From positions 1-13,103 of the forward strand of contig JAEDMR010000039.1 in the NCBI GenBank assembly GCA_016302925.1: DNA of 13,103 nucleotides. The letters run 5' to 3'. Shown here piece after piece: positions 1-5,644 of the stretch. Origin of the DNA: Bacillota bacterium. Lineage in GTDB: Bacteria > Bacillota > Clostridia > Peptostreptococcales > Anaerovoracaceae. The position numbers and the translations under genes were made by a program. Every line of letters begins with the position of its first letter. Position 1 is the stretch's first letter. Under the pieces are notes generated by a model that was given only the letters and a program-made list of their open reading frames with translations, searched no databases and had not been told where the DNA came from.

Positions 1-801
1 TATCGCTATGACGCTTCCAACTGCGTGAAGGTGGACATCGACCTGTCCCTCATACAGGATTATGTGAGAGAATGCCGGAAAAAAGGCATCAGTATGAGCC
101 ATATGAGCATCATTATCGCCGGCGCACTGCGGCTGGTTTCCCAGAATCCGTTTCTCAACCGGTTTTGCATGAACCGCAAAATCTATTCGCGGAACCATTT
201 CTGTGTGTCCTTCGTGACGCTGCAGCCGGGGAAAACGACAGATACGGTTACCAAGATTTATTTTAATCTGGACGATGACATTTTCACCGTAAATAAAAAG
301 GTGCAGGAAGCCATTGAACGTGCACAGCAGCCAGCCGCAGAAAACGCACTGGATAAACTGATGGCTTCTCTGCTTCGCATTCCGTTCCTGGCAGGTGCTG
401 CAGTGGGCGTGCTGAAGTTTATCGATAAATACTTCACTCTGCCTTTTTCCATCATCGATGCCAGCCCGTTCCACACCAGCCTGTTTATCACCAACCTGGC
501 TTCCATCCGGACCAACGCCATCTATCATCATCTGTATGAATTCGGCACCACAGGCATCTTCATCGCCATGGGCCAGCCGGTGAAAAAGCTGGTGAAAAAC
601 GGGGAACTGGTGGAGGAGCACAAGGTCATGGAGCTGGGCATCGTCACCGATGAGCGAATTGCCAACGGCCACTATTTCGGCCGCTGTTTCAAGGAGCTGA
701 ACCGTTTCTACAAGGATCCGCACATCCTGGAAACCAAACCGGAATCCATCGTCCGGGATCCGGATGTGCGAGTTGCCAACCCGAAATTTATTGTAAAATA
801 A
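1..801 (+). CDS. CAT/E2-fold acyltransferase-like protein, 5'-truncated by window edge
   Basis: The open frame runs in from base 1 and stops at 799-801, so the true start lies upstream and 266 codons are visible. The sequence resembles the trimeric chloramphenicol acetyltransferase / 2-oxoacid dehydrogenase E2 catalytic fold: an early MSHMSIIIAGALRLVSQNPFLN helix region split around NPFLNRF, a middle segment with PFHTSLFITNL, and the C-terminal signature region TDERIANGHYFGRCF followed by a KELNRFYKDP helix. In active CAT/E2 enzymes that last motif is H-x-x-x-D-G. Here the His position is Glu (codon 652-654) and the Asp is Asn (codon 664-666). There is no lipoyl domain in the visible part. 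It is probably co-transcribed with the small cysteine protein 22 bp downstream. Fold assignment is fairly safe; catalytic activity and substrate are unknown, and loss of acyltransferase activity is an inference. Confidence 0.75.
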   Translation, partial: YRYDASNCVKVDIDLSLIQDYVRECRKKGISMSHMSIIIAGALRLVSQNPFLNRFCMNRKIYSRNHFCVSFVTLQPGKTTDTVTKIYFNLDDDIFTVNKKVQEAIERAQQPAAENALDKLMASLLRIPFLAGAAVGVLKFIDKYFTLPFSIIDASPFHTSLFITNLASIRTNAIYHHLYEFGTTGIFIAMGQPVKKLVKNGELVEEHKVMELGIVTDERIANGHYFGRCFKELNRFYKDPHILETKPESIVRDPDVRVANPKFIVK

Positions 802-823
802 CGATCAGGAGGAAAATCAAGCA

Positions 824-1228
824 ATGGACAGAAAAGAAAAGGCATTAAGCTTACATAAACACGGATTTAACTGCGCACAGTCTGTGGCATGCAGCTTCTG
901 CAATGTCATGGGTACCGACCCGGAAACCACCTTCCGGCTGGCAGAGCCCTTCGGCTTCGGCCTCGGCGCCATGGAGACCTGCGGCGTCATCAGCGGCATG
1001 GCCATGGTCGTGGGCATGAAGATGAGCGACGGCAACCTGGACGATCCGAAAACCAAGCGGGACTGCTACAAGATGATGCAGCAGCTGATCAGCGAGTTCA
1101 AGGAAAAGAACGGTTCCATCGTCTGCCGCGAAATCAAGGGCGTGGACACCGGCAACGTACTCCGCACCTGCGACGGCTGCATCGAAGACGCCGTTGCACT
1201 GCTGGATAAGCACCTGCTGGGGCTGTAG
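824..1228 (+). CDS. C_GCAxxG_C_C family putative redox protein
   Basis: This 134-residue protein has the spaced cysteines of the C_GCAxxG_C_C family: Cys17 in FNCAQS, Cys53 in the METCGVISG segment (a variant of GCAxxG), Cys101 in IVCREIKG, and the Cys116/Cys119 pair in RTCDGC. Family members are small soluble proteins thought to bind a metal or cluster or to do thiol redox chemistry; no defined reaction is established. The start ATG has AGGAGG at 807-812, 11 bases upstream. The gene follows the acyltransferase-like gene by 22 bp, so the two are probably one transcript ending at the strong hairpin 1303-1343. No signal peptide or membrane segment is visible. Length matches the family. Confidence 0.85.
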   Translation: MDRKEKALSLHKHGFNCAQSVACSFCNVMGTDPETTFRLAEPFGFGLGAMETCGVISGMAMVVGMKMSDGNLDDPKTKRDCYKMMQQLISEFKEKNGSIVCREIKGVDTGNVLRTCDGCIEDAVALLDKHLLGL

Positions 1229-1294
1229 CCGCTGCTTGGCCTCTAGCACCGGGGAGGTAGTTCTGGACTGGTGCGGTATGTCACCGAAAATTTG

Positions 1295-1343
1295 AAAAAA
1301 TCAGCGGGCTGGGATTTCTCAGAGAAATCCGGGCCCGCTTTTT
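1295..1343. terminator. Bidirectional intrinsic terminator
   Basis: A long, nearly perfect hairpin has arms at about 1303-1319 and 1323-1339, with AGCGGGC pairing to GCCCGCT and GGATTTCT pairing to AGAAATCC. A T-run follows on the plus strand (1339-1343), and six A residues at 1295-1300 give a T-run on the minus strand. It sits between the convergent genes ending at 1228 (+) and 1352 (-), so it can stop both. Confidence 0.9.
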
Positions 1344-1351
1344 CATTTCAG

Positions 1352-2254
1352 CTATGTCATGCAAACCAAGACCACAAGAAACACTATGATTATCAGCAGC
1401 GCCGGGATCCATTCCATCCCCTGAGGCAGAAGCAGATTGGAGTCGTTGATGACCCAGACCAGCATCAGGAAAGCCAGCAGGATTCCCAGTCCCTGCACCG
1501 GTGAAAACATCCCCGATGCAGTCACAAGCACAATCATCCCCAGTACAAAAGCCGCTGCCATCCAGTTCTGCATGCGCATCATGGTCCGGGGCAGGAATGT
1601 TTTTTTCTCCCGGTCCACGTCAATCCGCAGCCGCAGATTCCGTGCCGCAGCCACGTTCAGAATCAGTGCAAAAGCCATCAGTGCTGCAAATGCAAAGAAA
1701 ATCGCCGGTTTCATCCGGTCGTCTGCCGAAGCCAGGGATTCAGCCGTTTCCAGCATGGCTGCATACTTCATCCGGGAAATTCCCTGCCAGAAAAAACAAA
1801 CTGCCATCACACCGGTACAGACCGCTTCCGTACCAAACCGGGTCTCGTCACGGACATCCTCGTAGCGAAGTGTTGTTTCCCGCTGTGGAATATCCGGCTG
1901 CATCGGTGCGGGCTCCGGCTGCCCTTGTGTGGGTGCCGCCTGCTGCCGCGCGTCAGCCTGGTAGACCTCCAGTCCATCCTTTTCGGCAATCTTCTCCCAG
2001 CCCTGCTCCCGGAAGGCTGCCCGCAGTTCGTCTTCCCTGTCTTTCACGCTGTCCGAAATCACCGCCGCGGCAAACATCTTTCCCCCAATCTCCGCATCTT
2101 TCACGAACAGAGCTCTATAGTCCCGCGTCAGTTTTTTCAGACGGTAGCCCTGCGCTGCCATCTGCCGGATGAACGCCTCCGCCTCCCGGCACATGGTCAC
2201 ATCGAAGTACCAGTCCTTTACCACTGCGTTTTTATATATCAGTTTCTCCAGCAT
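1352..2254 (-). CDS. DUF2812 domain-containing membrane protein
   Basis: From the ATG at 2254 the protein has 300 residues. The N-terminal ~100 residues resemble DUF2812: an E-AFIRQMAAQGYRLKK segment near residues 25-42, then a RALF strand, then a REDELRAAFREQGWEKI helix. A Pro/Gln-rich linker lies at about 103-125. Hydrophobic segments near residues 141-159, 184-203, 231-247, 253-269 and 283-299 predict about five membrane spans. The frame is open to an ATG at 2368 that overlaps the upstream stop (TGATG), but that start has no ribosome binding site, and a near-consensus promoter lies inside the intervening stretch (2316-2344). The ATG at 2254 has GGGGGG about 8 bases upstream, so I prefer it. 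The function of DUF2812 proteins is not established; in Firmicutes they often accompany PadR-type regulators, but none is seen here. Confidence 0.8.
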   Translation of the reverse strand: MLEKLIYKNAVVKDWYFDVTMCREAEAFIRQMAAQGYRLKKLTRDYRALFVKDAEIGGKMFAAAVISDSVKDREDELRAAFREQGWEKIAEKDGLEVYQADARQQAAPTQGQPEPAPMQPDIPQRETTLRYEDVRDETRFGTEAVCTGVMAVCFFWQGISRMKYAAMLETAESLASADDRMKPAIFFAFAALMAFALILNVAAARNLRLRIDVDREKKTFLPRTMMRMQNWMAAAFVLGMIVLVTASGMFSPVQGLGILLAFLMLVWVINDSNLLLPQGMEWIPALLIIIVFLVVLVCMT

Positions 2255-2315
2255 AATCTCATCCCCCCAGGATTCCAATACAAACATTACCCATGCAAAT
2301 CGTTGTCCTACGTTC

Positions 2316-2344
2316 AGAATAGCATGGGCTCCACGCACTGTCAA
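2316..2344 (-). promoter_or_regulatory. Near-consensus sigma-A promoter for the DUF2812 gene
   Basis: On the minus strand TTGACA (2344-2339) is followed after exactly 17 bp by TATTCT (2321-2316), a full -35 and a 5/6 -10. Transcription would start near 2309 and give a leader of about 55 nt before the ATG at 2254. This argues for the shorter gene start and shows that the DUF2812 gene can be expressed separately from the nuclease-like gene upstream. Confidence 0.75.
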
Positions 2345-2367
2345 CCGTAATTCGTCCGGCTGGGGCA

Positions 2368-3183
2368 TCAGCGCCGGGCGGGTGGATTTTGCGAAGTGAG
2401 CAAGGTTCGGAGGGGAATCAGAATGCCCTGAATCGTCTGCAAAATGCTGTCGGCATGGAACTCGCCGTTTGGTCCATCCATAAAAATCAGAAGATTTTTC
2501 GGCGGATAAATGCCGTTGAGATGGTAAAGCCGCATGGTTTCCTCGTCTCGCTGCCGGTATTCGTCATTTTGGTACATGCCCTTGTTTTCGATGAAAAAGT
2601 TGTACTCCGGGATCATCGGGAGGGTGAAATCCGGATATCTGATTTTTTGTGTGCCGTCGTCATCCAAAAGAAACAGCTTCTTCTCATAATGGAAGGAAAA
2701 CTGATTGGCGTGCAGTATCTCGGCGATGTACGCTTCACCTCTGGACCGGGTCATGAGGCCGAAGGTGGTGGGGTAGATTAGCCGCTCCCTATGATACGGG
2801 TTCTCCGACTGGGTAAAAAACTGACCGTTTTTCTGCCACAGGTCCTTGTCTTCTGTGGGGACATCTGCGCTCCGATAGGCCGGCGGCAGGCTTGCATTGA
2901 TGCTGTCAAAGTCTGTGGGCAGGCACGCCTTCCGGTACTTTTCCCGTCCGCGAAGATTCAGCTCCAGCCGCCGAATGGCCTCCTGCAGCAGTCGTTTATA
3001 TTTCAACTCGCGAATCAGCGGGCTCGGGTCATCGGGGAGTTTGTGATAATACTCACCTCTGCCCTTCCGGTCCGTCTTGTATCGCAGGTATCCGGGCGGA
3101 CAGGCCGCCAGCCGCTCCCGGAATGTATGGAGCAAAAATCGTTCATAGTCGATCTGTCGTTCCAGAATTTCATATTGGTCCAT
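2368..3183 (-). CDS. Putative PD-(D/E)XK nuclease-fold protein
   Basis: I do not recognise a named family, but the 271-residue protein carries the motif order of the PD-(D/E)XK superfamily: Glu150 in a helix (SRGEAYIAEIL), Asp185 in YPDFTL, and the Glu199-x-Lys201 pair in FIENKG, with 13 residues between Asp185 and Glu199. After these comes LLIFMDGPNG, a plausible late core strand. The first ~90 residues are charged and helical (KYKRLLQEAIRRLELNL), possibly a coiled coil or nucleic-acid-binding arm. No methyltransferase, helicase or antitoxin gene lies beside it, so this is not a visible restriction-modification system. The ATG has a GGGGG ribosome binding site (minus strand AAGGGGGCGATAGAG, then ATG). 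Fold call is moderately sure; substrate and biological role are unknown. Confidence 0.7.
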   Translation of the reverse strand: MDQYEILERQIDYERFLLHTFRERLAACPPGYLRYKTDRKGRGEYYHKLPDDPSPLIRELKYKRLLQEAIRRLELNLRGREKYRKACLPTDFDSINASLPPAYRSADVPTEDKDLWQKNGQFFTQSENPYHRERLIYPTTFGLMTRSRGEAYIAEILHANQFSFHYEKKLFLLDDDGTQKIRYPDFTLPMIPEYNFFIENKGMYQNDEYRQRDEETMRLYHLNGIYPPKNLLIFMDGPNGEFHADSILQTIQGILIPLRTLLTSQNPPARR

Positions 3184-3228
3184 CTCTATCGCCCCCTTTT
3201 CTTACTTTTTTACCATATTTTTATGAAT

Positions 3229-3268
3229 TTGTAAATATTATTATAAGAAATATTATTTTTACTTTCAC
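3229..3268. promoter_or_regulatory. AT-rich divergent promoter zone
   Basis: On the minus strand GTGAAA (3268-3263) and TATAAT (3245-3240) are 17 bp apart, a good candidate promoter for the nuclease-like gene starting at 3183. Overlapping it on the plus strand, TTGTAA (3229-3234) and TATTAT (3251-3256) are 16 bp apart and would drive transcription rightward into the 3287-3484 inverted repeat. The stretch is very AT-rich, so chance matches are easy; the minus-strand TATAAT is the better-supported one. Confidence 0.4.
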
Positions 3269-3286
3269 ATCATGTTTTGCTTGGGC

Positions 3287-3484
3287 GCAAACCCCCTTTT
3301 TTTGGTCCAAAAATATTCAAAAGAAGGGGTCTGTGCTGTCTGAAATCGCCTGTTTCTTTTGAAATTCTTCGTATTTTATTCCATAATTACCATATTTTAT
3401 ATTATTTATACATACTGTCCATTAGCTCGCAAAGGGGTAGCCCCCTTCTTTTGCGATTTTTGTTGCCTGATTTAGGGGGTTTGC
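3287..3484. repeat. 198-bp nested inverted repeat (MITE remnant or structured RNA locus)
   Basis: The two ends are inverted copies of each other. The outer perfect 11-mer GCAAACCCCCT (3287-3297) matches AGGGGGTTTGC (3474-3484). The inner perfect 11-mer AAAAGAAGGGG (3319-3329) matches CCCCTTCTTTT (3442-3452). The inner and outer arms are separated by 21 bp on both sides, so 43-bp ends align without gaps at 30 of 43 positions. The interior is AT-rich and not coding. No clear target-site duplication flanks it. The right arm also forms a local hairpin (3428-3454) that competes with the long-range pairing. Confidence 0.6.
3428..3462 (+). terminator. Terminator-like hairpin inside the nested repeat
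   Basis: TCGCAAA (3428-3434) can pair with TTTGCGA (3450-3456), with GGGG (3434-3437) and CCCC (3442-3445) forming an inner helix, and the following bases are T-rich (ATTTTTGTT). It would end a short plus-strand transcript from the promoter zone near 3229-3256, giving an RNA of about 200 nt. No plus-strand gene needs it, so it supports a small-RNA locus or is part of a mobile element end. Confidence 0.35.
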
Positions 3485-3586
3485 CTATACTAACCGCTAA
3501 AATATCCTGCCAGCCGCAAATAAGAAGCCCTCTTCCACAGCGGAAAATGCTCGCCCCGCATGTCTGCGCCAGCCCGTCCCACAAAA

Positions 3587-3623
3587 TTCGACAGTTCTCG
3601 ACGATTTTCGAGATTATTCGACA
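3587..3623 (-). promoter_or_regulatory. Array of four 10-bp-phased Spo0A-box-like sites
   Basis: On the minus strand, perfect 0A boxes (TGTCGAA) occupy 3623-3617 and 3593-3587. Between them are TCTCGAA (3613-3607, 6/7) and CGTCGAG (3603-3597, 5/7). The four TCGA cores start at 3588, 3598, 3608 and 3618, exactly one helical turn apart. Head-to-tail 0A boxes 10 bp apart are the arrangement bound by Spo0A dimers. The nearest gene start in that direction is at 3183, about 400 bp away, so the regulated promoter is not obvious. Confidence 0.55.
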
Positions 3624-3711
3624 AAATCCGCCCCCCGGGCCATCATCCGCTCGCCCAGCATTCTCACGCCCGCCCCGACCATCATCCGCCCGGGCGGCCG
3701 GGCGGGCATAC

Positions 3712-3741
3712 AAAAAGCCCGCCGGCGCAGTGCCGGCGGGC
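3712..3741 (-). terminator. Intrinsic terminator of kce
   Basis: A perfect 10-bp GC stem, GCCCGCCGGC (3717-3726) with GCCGGCGGGC (3732-3741), encloses a 5-nt loop and is followed on the minus strand by TTTTT (3716-3712). It lies 45 bp past the kce stop. A further GC palindrome (CCGCCCGGGCGG, 3686-3697) lies just beyond. Confidence 0.9.
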
Positions 3742-3785
3742 GAGTGTCTGTCTGCTGTCGCAGTATGTATCGTATTTCTTATTCC

Positions 3786-4616
3786 TTATTTCAGCGGAGC
3801 CAGGCCCAGGATTTCTCTTGCTTCTGCAGGAGTTGCAACTTCTCTGCCCAGCATCTTTGCCAGTTCTACAACCTTGGCAACCATCTGGCCGTTGGATTCA
3901 GCCAGTACGCCTTTTTCCATGTACAGGTTGTCTTCGAAACCAACTCTTACGTGGCCGCCCATGGAGATGGTAGCAGCTGCAATGTGCCATGCGTTCTTGC
4001 CCAGGCCGGTAGCAGTCCAGGTGGAACCGGCAGGGATGGAACCAACCATGAATACCAGGTCACGAATGGTAGCACTCATCTGTACGCCCAGTACGAAGTC
4101 CCAGTGCAGCGGGTGAACCAGCAGGCCCTTTCTGTCAGCAACCTTCAGAGCGGTATCGATCATGCCCTTGTCGAATACTTCCAGTTCCGGCTTGATGCCT
4201 CTTTCCTTCAGGATCTTGGCAAAGTTTACAATGGTGTTGTCGGTGTTGGTGAATACTTCATCCCCGCCGAAGTTGCAGGTACCGCAGTCCAGGGTAGCCA
4301 TTTCCGGGGTAGGAACTACTTCGGTAGACTGTAATCTTTCCAGGTCGGTCATGCCAACTGCGCCGCCGGTGGAAGGCTGGATGATAACATCCGGGCATTC
4401 TTTCCGGATGGCATCGATGCATTCCTGGAATCTGCCTTTGTCCTGTGTCGGGGTACCGTCATCCCATCTAACATGCAGATGAATCAGAGCAGCGCCGGCA
4501 TCGTATGCTGACTTGGCTTCTCTTACGATTTCTTCTACAGTGTAAGGAACGTTCGGGTTCTGTTCCTTCGTTACTTCTGCGCCGCAGATGCAGGCGCTGA
4601 TGATTAATTTGTCCAT
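3786..4616 (-). CDS. kce: 3-keto-5-aminohexanoate cleavage enzyme (BKACE/DUF849 family)
   Basis: The 276-residue protein is a full-length member of the beta-keto acid cleavage enzyme family. Kce condenses 3-keto-5-aminohexanoate with acetyl-CoA, giving acetoacetate and 3-aminobutyryl-CoA, in anaerobic lysine fermentation. Zinc ligands His46 and His48 (LIHLHVR) sit at the positions known for Kce, with the third ligand region GFEDN near Glu228. Also conserved are Glu14 in CGAE, Ser82 in QPSTGG, TLDCGTCNFG and the VHPLHWDFVLG segment. The ATG has an AGAGGAG site 9 bases upstream. No other lysine-pathway gene (kamA, kamDE, kdd, kal) is in the window, so the substrate is less certain than the family. 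It has its own leader and terminator, consistent with a single-gene unit behind rapZ. Confidence 0.88.
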   Translation of the reverse strand: MDKLIISACICGAEVTKEQNPNVPYTVEEIVREAKSAYDAGAALIHLHVRWDDGTPTQDKGRFQECIDAIRKECPDVIIQPSTGGAVGMTDLERLQSTEVVPTPEMATLDCGTCNFGGDEVFTNTDNTIVNFAKILKERGIKPELEVFDKGMIDTALKVADRKGLLVHPLHWDFVLGVQMSATIRDLVFMVGSIPAGSTWTATGLGKNAWHIAAATISMGGHVRVGFEDNLYMEKGVLAESNGQMVAKVVELAKMLGREVATPAEAREILGLAPLK

Positions 4617-4636
4617 TTCTCTACACTCCTCTTAAC

Positions 4637-4714
4637 ATTATAATAAAAAACGCTGTTGTCCCGGGTTTCTCCACAGGCGGCAGATTACGCTGCTGCCGCA
4701 CCCATCGAAACCCG
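4637..4714 (-). promoter_or_regulatory. Structured leader between rapZ and kce
   Basis: Reading the minus strand, CGGGTTTC (4714-4707) pairs with GAAACCCG (4669-4662), and inside it GCGGCAG (4699-4693) pairs with CTGCCGC (4683-4677). The two helices are separated by symmetric 7/7-nt internal loops and capped by a 9-nt loop. A TTTTTT run follows about 11 nt after the outer stem, and then a TATAAT (4642-4637) lies shortly before the kce ribosome binding site. It may be an imperfect rapZ terminator or attenuator, or a kce 5' regulatory structure. It matches no riboswitch class that I recognise. Confidence 0.45.
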
Positions 4715-4725
4715 CAGTTATAATT

Positions 4726-4754
4726 ATTATACCACTAAAGATCGCGATGTTCAA
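4726..4754 (-). promoter_or_regulatory. Promoter for kce inside the rapZ 3' end
   Basis: TTGAAC (4754-4749) and TATAAT (4731-4726) lie on the minus strand with a 17-bp spacer. The -35 hexamer is inside the last codons of rapZ. The transcript would begin near 4719 and carry the nested hairpin at 4662-4714 as its leader. A second TATAAT at 4642-4637 has no acceptable -35. Confidence 0.55.
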
Positions 4755-5586
4755 GGGTTACCCTGCGGCCTTCCTCACGAAATATTCTGGCCATTTCGTT
4801 GGCCACTGCCACAGAGCGGTGATGGCCCCCGGTGCAGCCGAAGGCAATGCAAAGGCTGTACTTTCCTTCCTTCACATAGCACGGAATCAGCCGGGCCAGC
4901 ATCTGATGCATGGATTCGATGAACTCCTGCGTTACACGATGCTTCAGCACATACTGAGAAACTTTTTTGTTGTTTCCCGTCAGATTTTTCAGGCTTGGTA
5001 CATAGTACGGGTTGGGAATGAACCGTACATCCATGACGATGTCCGCCTCCTGCGGCACGCCTTTCTTAAATCCGAAGGACTGGATATCGATCAGGAAGGA
5101 ATCCTTCTCCTTTCCGTCGTTGAACAGATCATCCAGCTGGGCATTGAATTCCGCCACCTTCAGGAAGGATGTATCGATAATATAGGTGGCCTGGTTCCGG
5201 AGCCCCGCCAGCATTTCCCGTTCCTTGGCGATGATCTCGTGGGAAATCGGGGCCATGCTGAGAGGATGCACCCGTCGGTTTTCCTTATACCTGCGGATCA
5301 GCGCCTGGTCCGATGCCTCGATGTACAGGATCTTGAAATCCAGTGCTTTGTCCATAGCCAGCTCACCCACGATGTCCTCGATGCCGCCCAGAAACTGGCC
5401 GCCCCGGATATCAATGACGAAAGCCGCTTTCGTGATCTCCTTCTTGCCGGTGAGGGCAAGATCGATAAAATTTTTTATCAGGGCCGGCGGCATGTTATCG
5501 ATGCAGTAGTAGTCCCGGTCCTCAAACCAGTCTGCCGCCTTGGTTTTTCCTGCCCCGGAAAGACCTGTGATGATGACAACCTCCAT
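4735..5586 (-). CDS. rapZ: RNase adapter RapZ / YvcJ family nucleotide-binding protein
   Basis: The ATG at 5586 gives 283 residues, the usual RapZ length. The frame stays open further upstream but without family similarity, across a low-complexity repeat. The Walker A loop GLSGAGKT is at residues 8-15, followed by the RapZ hallmark DYYCIDNMPPALI. The C-terminal half has PDVRF-like and VSQYVLKHR segments and ends with the family signature GCTGGHHRSV. In E. coli RapZ guides RNase E to the small RNA GlmZ and so tunes GlmS; in Firmicutes YvcJ binds and hydrolyses nucleotides and its target is less clear. In many Firmicutes yvcJ is followed by yvcK and whiA; here kce follows instead. The gene probably belongs to the murB-PHP-rapZ transcription unit. 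The ribosome binding site GAGGAAG is close to the ATG and is preceded by further SD-like repeats. Confidence 0.92.
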   Translation of the reverse strand: MEVVIITGLSGAGKTKAADWFEDRDYYCIDNMPPALIKNFIDLALTGKKEITKAAFVIDIRGGQFLGGIEDIVGELAMDKALDFKILYIEASDQALIRRYKENRRVHPLSMAPISHEIIAKEREMLAGLRNQATYIIDTSFLKVAEFNAQLDDLFNDGKEKDSFLIDIQSFGFKKGVPQEADIVMDVRFIPNPYYVPSLKNLTGNNKKVSQYVLKHRVTQEFIESMHQMLARLIPCYVKEGKYSLCIAFGCTGGHHRSVAVANEMARIFREEGRRVTLEHRDL

Positions 5587-5590
5587 ACTT

Positions 5591-5644
5591 CCTCGCTTTC
5601 TCCTCGCTGTCGCTTTCTCCTTGCTGTCGCTCTCTTCTCGCTGC
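5591..5644. repeat. 17-bp tandem repeat in the rapZ leader
   Basis: CCTCGCTGTCGCTTTCT (5602-5618) and CCTTGCTGTCGCTCTCT (5619-5635) are adjacent copies matching at 15 of 17 bases, with partial copies on each side. On the mRNA strand the region is purine-rich and shows GAGGA, GAGGAG and AAGGAG in succession ahead of the rapZ start. It fills the gap between the PHP gene stop (5645) and rapZ. Confidence 0.7.

Noticed and set aside
3287..3484. Possible cyclic-di-GMP riboswitch, because of GGCAAACC and CGCAAAG words
   Set aside because: The words are in the wrong order and spacing, the paired GCC elements are missing, and no suitable downstream gene exists.
3640..3689. 11-bp direct repeat CCATCATCCGC (3640-3650 and 3679-3689)
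   Set aside because: Only two copies, no regular spacing or linked structure; too little to claim an element or CRISPR remnant.
3402..3713. Minus-strand 103-codon frame in the intergenic region
   Set aside because: Composition is Arg/Gly-rich from GC-rich non-coding sequence; it spans the phased repeats and the nested inverted repeat, and has no ribosome binding site.
3277..4116. Plus-strand frame covering the intergenic region and the 3' half of kce
   Set aside because: Low-complexity Pro/Ser/Arg composition, runs antisense through kce and through its terminator; no start signal.
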